Origin: Deltaproteobacteria bacterium
Lineage (GTDB): Bacteria > Desulfobacterota > GWC2-55-46 > UBA9637
NCBI GenBank assembly: GCA_016234985.1
Contig: JACRNK010000068.1
Coordinates: 1 to 10,528, forward strand
Direction: 5' to 3'
Length of the DNA stretch: 10,528 nucleotides
Below are positions 6,200-10,528 of this stretch, in pieces. The notes beneath the pieces are model-generated. The model was given only the letters and a program-made list of their open reading frames with translations. It was not told where the DNA came from and ran no database searches. Positions within the stretch are counted from its first letter, which is position 1. Every line of letters starts with the position of its first letter. The translations under genes and the position numbers were made by a program.

Positions 6200-6936
6200 T
6201 GTTTTCTGATTGCTTCAAATACATACGAGCCAAGCACGGACCCTGCCGCCCCTAAAACAATTGCCGTCACTCCAGAAATGGCCAGCGACCACAATGGATG
6301 TTTTTTAACGAAGTCTGTGATTCGGTAAAACATTGCCTTTCGGATTCGTTGAATTTCATTCTGGCATTGGGTAATCGTTTCGTCAGATACTCTCTCTCGC
6401 CTAAGCCGCTCCACGCAATCTGAGCAGATGATAGGGTTGTGGCATGAATACACGACGTCGGTTTTGATTCCATTCATGTCGAATAGACATCCCCGCGTTT
6501 CGTCATGAGTGAAATTGGTATGCTCTGCGGTTTCCGGGATACGATTACCGCTACGCTTATACAGCAGGGTATACGCATAGAGCAGGCGATAGATAACGTT
6601 TTCCAGGGGAATGTTTGAGAATCTAAGAATCTCTTTAATCTCGTGGAACGAAAAGACGACCCTATTTGCGGACAGCCGCCGCGAATACCAATTTAACTCT
6701 ATTGGTACGTTCACAATGGCGATTAGAAATTCGCCATTGAATTTATTCGGCAGAACTTCTTCAATGGCCTTGTCGGTAAATTCCCAGCCATAACCATCTG
6801 AGTCGCAGGTTAGCGAGTAGCTTTCTATCCCATCGACTATTTCAAATACGGATGACTCCCACTCTTTAATCTTCTGCCTATTGAAGTCGACAGGCATGTG
6901 CCCAACGGTGGCCACGGTTATTCTGGTTTTGGACAT
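6193..6936 (-). CDS. Unrecognised cassette protein with cysteine cluster and C-terminal membrane helix
   Basis: I do not recognise this protein of about 247 residues. The N-terminal half (MSKTRITVATVGHMPVDF...) looks like a mixed alpha/beta domain. Near residues 144-178, HDETRGCLFDMNG and SCHNPIICSDCVERL give cysteines at about 150, 165, 171 and 174, with a C-x2-C pair that could bind zinc. A charged helix follows, then one clear membrane helix (WSLAISGVTAIVLGAAGSVLGSYVF, about residues 216-240) and a short basic tail, suggesting membrane anchoring. ATG 6936 is preferred: AGGGAG sits 5 nt upstream, whereas the GTG at 6942 overlaps that ribosome-binding site. The stop TAA lies inside the attC R'' box. 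The gene starts only 22 nt after the cassette boundary. A membrane effector or stress/defence role is possible for a cassette gene, but nothing in the sequence proves it. Confidence 0.85.
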   Translation of the reverse strand: MSKTRITVATVGHMPVDFNRQKIKEWESSVFEIVDGIESYSLTCDSDGYGWEFTDKAIEEVLPNKFNGEFLIAIVNVPIELNWYSRRLSANRVVFSFHEIKEILRFSNIPLENVIYRLLYAYTLLYKRSGNRIPETAEHTNFTHDETRGCLFDMNGIKTDVVYSCHNPIICSDCVERLRRERVSDETITQCQNEIQRIRKAMFYRITDFVKKHPLWSLAISGVTAIVLGAAGSVLGSYVFEAIRKQA

Positions 6937-6942
6937 TGCCAC

Positions 6943-6948
6943 TCCCTA
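6943..6948 (-). promoter_or_regulatory. Shine-Dalgarno of the cassette gene
   Basis: AGGGAG on the minus strand, 5-6 nt before ATG 6936. It lies within the cassette, so the ribosome-binding site moves with the gene while the promoter does not. It decides the start against GTG 6942. Confidence 0.7.
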
Positions 6949-6951
6949 ATA

Positions 6952-6970
6952 GGCATAACAAGTTATTAGA
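6952..6970 (-). other. attI-like inverted core site at the cassette 5' junction
   Basis: The minus strand reads CTAATAACTTGTTATGCC. ATAAC-TT-GTTAT (6966-6955) is a perfect inverted pair of integrase-type boxes with the crossover G|TT at 6959/6958. The layout resembles the simple site of attI1 (CTAAAACAAAGTTAGGC, from memory). Removing the cassette leaves CTAATAACTTG|TTAGTT, still a near-palindrome. Confidence 0.5.
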
Positions 6971-6979
6971 TAGACCTTT

Positions 6980-7003
6980 CCAACATCCCAAAAGGGATGT
7001 TGG
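6980..7003. repeat. Perfect 10-bp inverted repeat (hairpin)
   Basis: CCAACATCCC and GGGATGTTGG are separated by AAAA. The hairpin lies in the predicted 5' leader of the cassette transcript, between promoter and attachment site. No T-tract follows on either strand, so it is not a convincing intrinsic terminator. It could be an operator or an mRNA 5' stabiliser. Confidence 0.75.
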
Positions 7004-7018
7004 TCATAAGTTTATTGA

Positions 7019-7047
7019 GCTATATCACACAGATGCATGGGTGTCAA
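7019..7047 (-). promoter_or_regulatory. Sigma70-like promoter facing into the cassette
   Basis: On the minus strand a consensus TTGACA (7047-7042), a 17-bp spacer and TATAGC (7024-7019) predict transcription starting near 7012 and running through the hairpin and attachment site into the cassette gene. It lies outside the cassette, as integron Pc promoters do. Confidence 0.65.
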
Positions 7048-7141
7048 TTTAAAAACGGCTTGATGCAAAAACAACTCAATTAAAACTTCTTTTTTCTCTT
7101 ATTCTATGCTATGTTATGATTGCTTTTAAGCCTTATATAGT

Positions 7142-7888
7142 ATGCAAAAGATTTCCGTCACCATCATAACCCTCAACGAAGAAGCGAATATCCGCGCCTG
7201 TCTTGAAAGCGTCCAATGGGCTGATGAAATACTTGTGTCGGATTCGGGGAGCAGTGATAAAACTGTTCAGATTTGCAAAGATTATGGCGCAAAGGTTTTT
7301 GTTGACCAGTGGCAGGGTTTTGGCAAACAGAAGAATCTGATTGCAGGCAGGGCTAAAAATAACTGGATTTTCAATATTGATGCGGATGAGAGGGTTACAC
7401 CTGAACTGAGGAAAGAGATAGAAGCGGTTTTGAACAATGGCGGCTGCGATGGGTATTTCATACCCCGTAAGAATTTCTTTGGCGACCGATGGATAAGGTA
7501 TTGCGGCTGGTATCCTGATTATAACTTGAGGCTATATAAAAAAGATAAAGGCCGCTTTAACGAACGCGATGTGCATGAGGCTGTTGGGATAGAAGGAAAG
7601 ACCGGCTATCTTAAAAATCCCTTAGAGCATTACACATACAGGGATGTAAGCGATTATCTAAAGAGGATGGACAGATATTCAACCCTTGCAGCAGAGGGGA
7701 TGCTTAAAAACGGAAAAAGCGCCGGATTGGTAGATTTGACTTTAAGGCCTTGTTTCACTTTTTTCAAGATGTTTCTTTTGCAAAAAGGTTTTCTGGAAGG
7801 TTACAGCGGCGTTATGCTATCCGGTCTTTATGCGGCATATACCTTTTCAAAATACGCAAAACTCATGGAGATGAAAAAACAGCAATGA
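7142..7888 (+). CDS. GT2 glycosyltransferase, WaaE/KdtX-like LPS core enzyme
   Basis: The 248-residue GT-A fold enzyme starts MQKISVTIITLNEEANI and has DEILVSDSGSSDKT (residues 28-41), the metal/nucleotide motif FNIDADE (residues 77-83, D80/D82), GYFIPRKNFFG and the acceptor-side DVHEAV (143-148, family V-H-E). This is the pattern of the WaaE/KdtX group, which adds glucose or a related hexose to the inner-core heptose on the cytoplasmic face. A hydrophobic C-terminal region (LRPCFTFFKMFLLQKGFLEGYSGVMLSGLYAAYTF) is typical of these enzymes. It is the first gene of the downstream LPS block. No Shine-Dalgarno sequence is evident before ATG 7142 and no strong promoter is clear on this strand. Its stop lies inside a heptanucleotide repeat. 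The sugar is not determined. Confidence 0.87.
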   Translation: MQKISVTIITLNEEANIRACLESVQWADEILVSDSGSSDKTVQICKDYGAKVFVDQWQGFGKQKNLIAGRAKNNWIFNIDADERVTPELRKEIEAVLNNGGCDGYFIPRKNFFGDRWIRYCGWYPDYNLRLYKKDKGRFNERDVHEAVGIEGKTGYLKNPLEHYTYRDVSDYLKRMDRYSTLAAEGMLKNGKSAGLVDLTLRPCFTFFKMFLLQKGFLEGYSGVMLSGLYAAYTFSKYAKLMEMKKQQ

Positions 7889-7909
7889 GCAATGAGAGAT
7901 GAGCAATGA
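7882..7909 (+). repeat. Heptanucleotide tandem repeat (GCAATGA)n at a gene junction
   Basis: Units GCAATGA, GCAATGA, GAGATGA and GCAATGA are contiguous. The first contains the TGA of the upstream GT2 gene (7886-7888) and the third the ATG of the downstream gene (7899-7901). Confidence 0.9.
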
Positions 7910-8999
7910 GTTCAAAAATATAAAAAAAATCCTTGTCATCAAACTTCGTCATATCGGCGATGTGCTGCTTATAACCCCTGCCATACGGATGTTAAAAGAT
8001 GCCTTTCCTGATGCCCGGATAACAGCGCTTGTAAACTCAGGAACAGAAGATGCGCTTAAAGACAATCCGCTTATTGCAGAGGTATTGTCGATAGACCGGT
8101 CTATACTGAAACAGCCTCTGCTCCCAAGGGCGAGATATGAGTTTTATTTTGTGAAAAAGCTGAGGGAGCAAGGCTTTGATATGGCAATAGATCTGACAGG
8201 CGGCGACAGGCCTGCGCTCTATTCATTTTTAAGCGGGGCAAGATATAGGATAGGGCATGAGCAGGCTGAAGGATTTGCCGGTAAAAAATTTTTATATACC
8301 CATAGATTCTCTATTGATAGAGACAAACATACTGTTCTTCAAAACCTCGAACTTTTGGAAAGGGCAGGTATAAAGGTGGGAGACCGTAGGGGCGGGGCTT
8401 GTCCCCGCCCGCCTTTAGCCGTTGATTTTTATATTCCAGAGCAAGATGAGGAATGGTTAAAAAATATCCTGAGAGAAAAAGGCGTAAGAGAACAAGATAT
8501 TATCGTCCATATCCACCCAACCTCCCGCTGGCTTTTTAAATGCTGGAAAGATGAGGCTGTAGCGGATGTCATTGACCGGATTCAGGAGCAATATAAAGCA
8601 AAAGTCATTGTAACATGCAGTCCTGATAAAAGAGAAATGGATAAGGCAAACAGGATTATTGGGTTTGTAAAAAACAAACCCATTTCCTTTATCGGGAATA
8701 TAGACCTTAAAAAACTCGGCGCTATTTCAAAAAGGGCAAGGCTTTTTTTTGGCGTGGACTCGGCGCCTATGCATATAGCCGCTGCGGTTAATACGCCTGT
8801 AGTGGCTCTTTTTGGGCCTTCAGGGGCATTCCACTGGGGGCCGTGGGAAAATGAATACGAGGGGCAAGAAAACCCTTATAATAAAAAATGCATCCCCTGC
8901 GGAAAAGATGGATGCGATGGAAACAAGGTAAGCGATTGCCTTGAAGATATAGGCGTTGATGAGGTGATGGAGATAATAGAAAGGTATTTAAAAAGGTAA
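7899..8999 (+). CDS. waaQ: LPS heptosyltransferase, GT9 family, WaaQ-like
   Basis: This 366-residue GT9 protein has the N-terminal ILVIKLRHIGDVLLITPAI with the conserved Asp (D21), the HPTSRWLFKCW motif (residues 206-216) that I associate with heptosyltransferase III (WaaQ), and the donor-binding VDSAPMHIAAA (286-296) followed by VVALFGPSGAFHWGPW. It would add a branch heptose to the inner core using ADP-heptose. Cysteines 331, 334, 339 and 347 form the GT9 C-terminal cluster. About fourteen residues near 161-174 (GDRRGGACPRPPLA) are encoded by a GC-rich palindrome in the variable linker between the two Rossmann domains, so activity may be preserved. The start ATG and first residues (MSNEF) come from the heptamer repeat; the conserved protein begins at about residue 7. 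Function is solid at family level, WaaQ likely. Confidence 0.87.
   Translation: MSNEFKNIKKILVIKLRHIGDVLLITPAIRMLKDAFPDARITALVNSGTEDALKDNPLIAEVLSIDRSILKQPLLPRARYEFYFVKKLREQGFDMAIDLTGGDRPALYSFLSGARYRIGHEQAEGFAGKKFLYTHRFSIDRDKHTVLQNLELLERAGIKVGDRRGGACPRPPLAVDFYIPEQDEEWLKNILREKGVREQDIIVHIHPTSRWLFKCWKDEAVADVIDRIQEQYKAKVIVTCSPDKREMDKANRIIGFVKNKPISFIGNIDLKKLGAISKRARLFFGVDSAPMHIAAAVNTPVVALFGPSGAFHWGPWENEYEGQENPYNKKCIPCGKDGCDGNKVSDCLEDIGVDEVMEIIERYLKR
8390..8410. repeat. GC-rich palindromic element inserted in frame in the waaQ-like gene
   Basis: GGGCGGGG and CCCCGCCC pair perfectly around CTTGT, a striking GC block inside AT-leaning coding sequence. It is read through in frame as RGGACPRP. It resembles REP/PU-type dispersed palindromes, but a copy number cannot be seen from one window. 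Confidence 0.75.
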
Positions 9000-9000
9000 A

Positions 9001-10097
9001 ATGGCTTTAACAATCTTACACACAGAATCCTCAAAAGGATGGGGAGGACAGGAAAACAGGACACTCAAGGAATCCATTGGGTTGAAAAAAATGGGCGTAA
9101 GGGTAATTATTGCGTGCCCATCTGACAGCAAGCTGGCAAAGGTTGGGGCTGAAAATGGCATAGAGATAAGAGCAGTGAGGATGGACAGCAGCATTTCACC
9201 ATCTGCAATTTTATCCATCTTAAAGATTATAAAGCAAGAAAATGTGAATATCGTTTGCACCCATAGTGGCAAGGACAGCATGATTGGCGCAATAGCAGGA
9301 AGGCTTTCTAAAATGAAGCCGAAGGTTGTCAGAACAAGGCATCTTGCGCTGCCAATAACATCTAAAATTACATACTCCATTTTTCCGCACAAGGTTGTGA
9401 CAGTCAGCGAATATGTTAGAAAATATCTTGTTGAAGAAAAAGGCATAGCAGCAGACAAGGTGTTAAGCATTCCAACAGGCGTTGATTTGGAAGTCTTTAA
9501 CATAGATGTTGTAAAAGCTGTTTCAAGGGAAGCTCTGGGCATATCACCAGATGCTGTCATTGTAGGAACAATAGCCATCTTAAGGCGGAAAAAGGGACAC
9601 CATACGTTGCTTGACGCAATACCTTTTGTTTTAAAGGAAATCCCGAATGTAACTTTTCTCTTTGCAGGCGACGGTCCTCAAAGGGAAAATATAGAAAAAA
9701 AACTGTCGGAGCTTGGAATAGCCGGAAGTGTCAAACTACTTGGTTTGAGAAAGGATATACCGGAGATATTAAAAACAATAGATTTATTTGTATTGCCCAC
9801 ATTGCAAGAGGCGCTGGGGACATCGTTTCTTGAGGCAATGGCCATGAGCAAGCCAGTGGTGGGAACAAGGGTTGGCGGCGTTCCCGAGGTAGTTAACGAA
9901 GGTGTTTCGGGGATGCTTGTAGAGCCTGGAAATTCTGCTGCCCTTGCAGACGCAATAATCAACCTTCTTAAGAGTAGGGACAAAATGAAAAAGATGGGAG
10001 ATGAAGGAAGACGGATTGTGGAAATAAAATACAGTGTTGATGTAATGGTAAAGAATTTGTATGATTTTTATAAATCTATTATTACGGAAAATAAAAA

Positions 10098-10101
<4 letters not shown>
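9001..10101 (+). CDS. GT4-family glycosyltransferase
   Basis: The 366-residue GT-B enzyme has an N-terminal Rossmann domain beginning LTILHTESSKGWGGQENRTL (the GGxE loop that contacts the nucleotide sugar), then VTVSEYVRKYL and IPTGVDLEVF at the interdomain region. The C-terminal GT1/GT4 domain contains GTIAILRRKKGH, FAGDGPQREN, LLGLRKDIPEIL and the E-x7-E motif E270-E278 within QEALGTSFLEAMAMSKPVVGT, followed by GGVPEVV. These are retaining glycosyltransferases using a nucleotide sugar in the cytoplasm, and here most likely extend the LPS core. ATG 9001 follows the previous stop by one base, with AAAAGG 4 nt upstream. Its stop overlaps the next start (ATGA). The sugar and linkage are not predictable. 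Confidence 0.9.

Positions 10102-10528
<427 letters not shown>

Larger units (their letters stand above)
6127..6958 (-). mobile_element. Complete solitary integron gene cassette, 832 bp
   Basis: Cassette ends are set by the integrase cleavage point G|TT at both junctions: T at 6958 on the 5' side and G at 6127 on the 3' side, minus strand. Joining these ends recreates an R' box GTTATGCC that is the exact complement of the attC R'' box GGCATAAC, an independent check that both ends belong to one excisable circle. Inside is one gene filling nearly the whole unit, as usual for cassettes. It lies antisense in the LPS locus, with no integron integrase gene and no second attC in the window, so it is either a single insertion at a secondary site or the remnant of an array. 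Confidence 0.82.

Noticed and set aside
6936..6942. GTG 6942 as start of the cassette gene
   Set aside because: That GTG overlaps the AGGGAG ribosome-binding site; ATG 6936 has correct spacing.
6980..7003. Intrinsic terminator
   Set aside because: The stem is followed by GTCATAAG on one strand and AAAGGTC on the other, with no T-tract.
8988..9578. Long open frame antisense to the GT4 gene
   Set aside because: The plus-strand GT4 has full family motifs over the same bases. The antisense translation is low-complexity, rich in Ser, Thr, Leu and Ile, and has no recognisable motifs.

Overview
The window reads as a Gram-negative envelope (LPS) biosynthesis locus from an AT-leaning bacterium that uses ATG, GTG and TTG starts. 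Heptose genes (gmhB, two GT9 heptosyltransferases) imply a heptose-containing LPS core. The gene order and the abundance of small dispersed repeats suggest an uncultured deltaproteobacterial- or Nitrospirota-like lineage; this is an impression only, and no taxonomic marker is present.

Layout. Positions 1-5530 (+ strand) form one tightly packed run: the 3' part of gmhB, a WaaC-type heptosyltransferase, a PAP2 lipid phosphatase, an ArnT-like GT39/GT83 membrane glycosyltransferase, a DPM1/ArnC-like GT2 gene, an AglD/UPF0104-type membrane protein and a small Trm112-like zinc-ribbon protein. The GT2 gene is broken: about 50 nt covering its catalytic Asp-rich motif are missing and the frame is shifted. 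Positions 7142-10528 (+) continue the same theme: a WaaE-like GT2, a WaaQ-type heptosyltransferase, a GT4 glycosyltransferase and the 5' part of a polysaccharide deacetylase.

Between these two halves lies an island on the opposite strand (5514-7047). It holds a hicBA toxin-antitoxin pair and, separately, what I read as a complete integron gene cassette (6127-6958, 832 bp). The cassette has a folded attC site at its 3' end. When the circular form is reconstructed from the two ends, the outer R boxes are exactly complementary (GGCATAAC / GTTATGCC). The stop codon of the cassette gene lies inside the R'' box. The gene encodes an unrecognised protein of about 247 residues with a cysteine cluster and one C-terminal membrane helix. 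A good sigma70-like promoter (TTGACA, 17 bp, TATAGC) points into the cassette from outside, across an attI-like inverted core site. No integron integrase is visible in the window.

A second layer is repeat invasion. Three different tandem repeats all have a 7-nt period: ATTCAAA at the end of the flippase-like gene, GCAATGA at a gene junction where it supplies a stop and a start codon, and AGTCAGG inside the deacetylase gene. A GC-rich palindrome is also inserted in frame in the waaQ-like gene.

Working together, gmhB and the GT9, GT2 and GT4 enzymes would build the LPS inner and outer core. The PAP2/ArnT-like/GT2/flippase-like block resembles a lipid-linked-sugar modification pathway for lipid A or core, in which the donor-making GT2 appears inactivated in this sequence.
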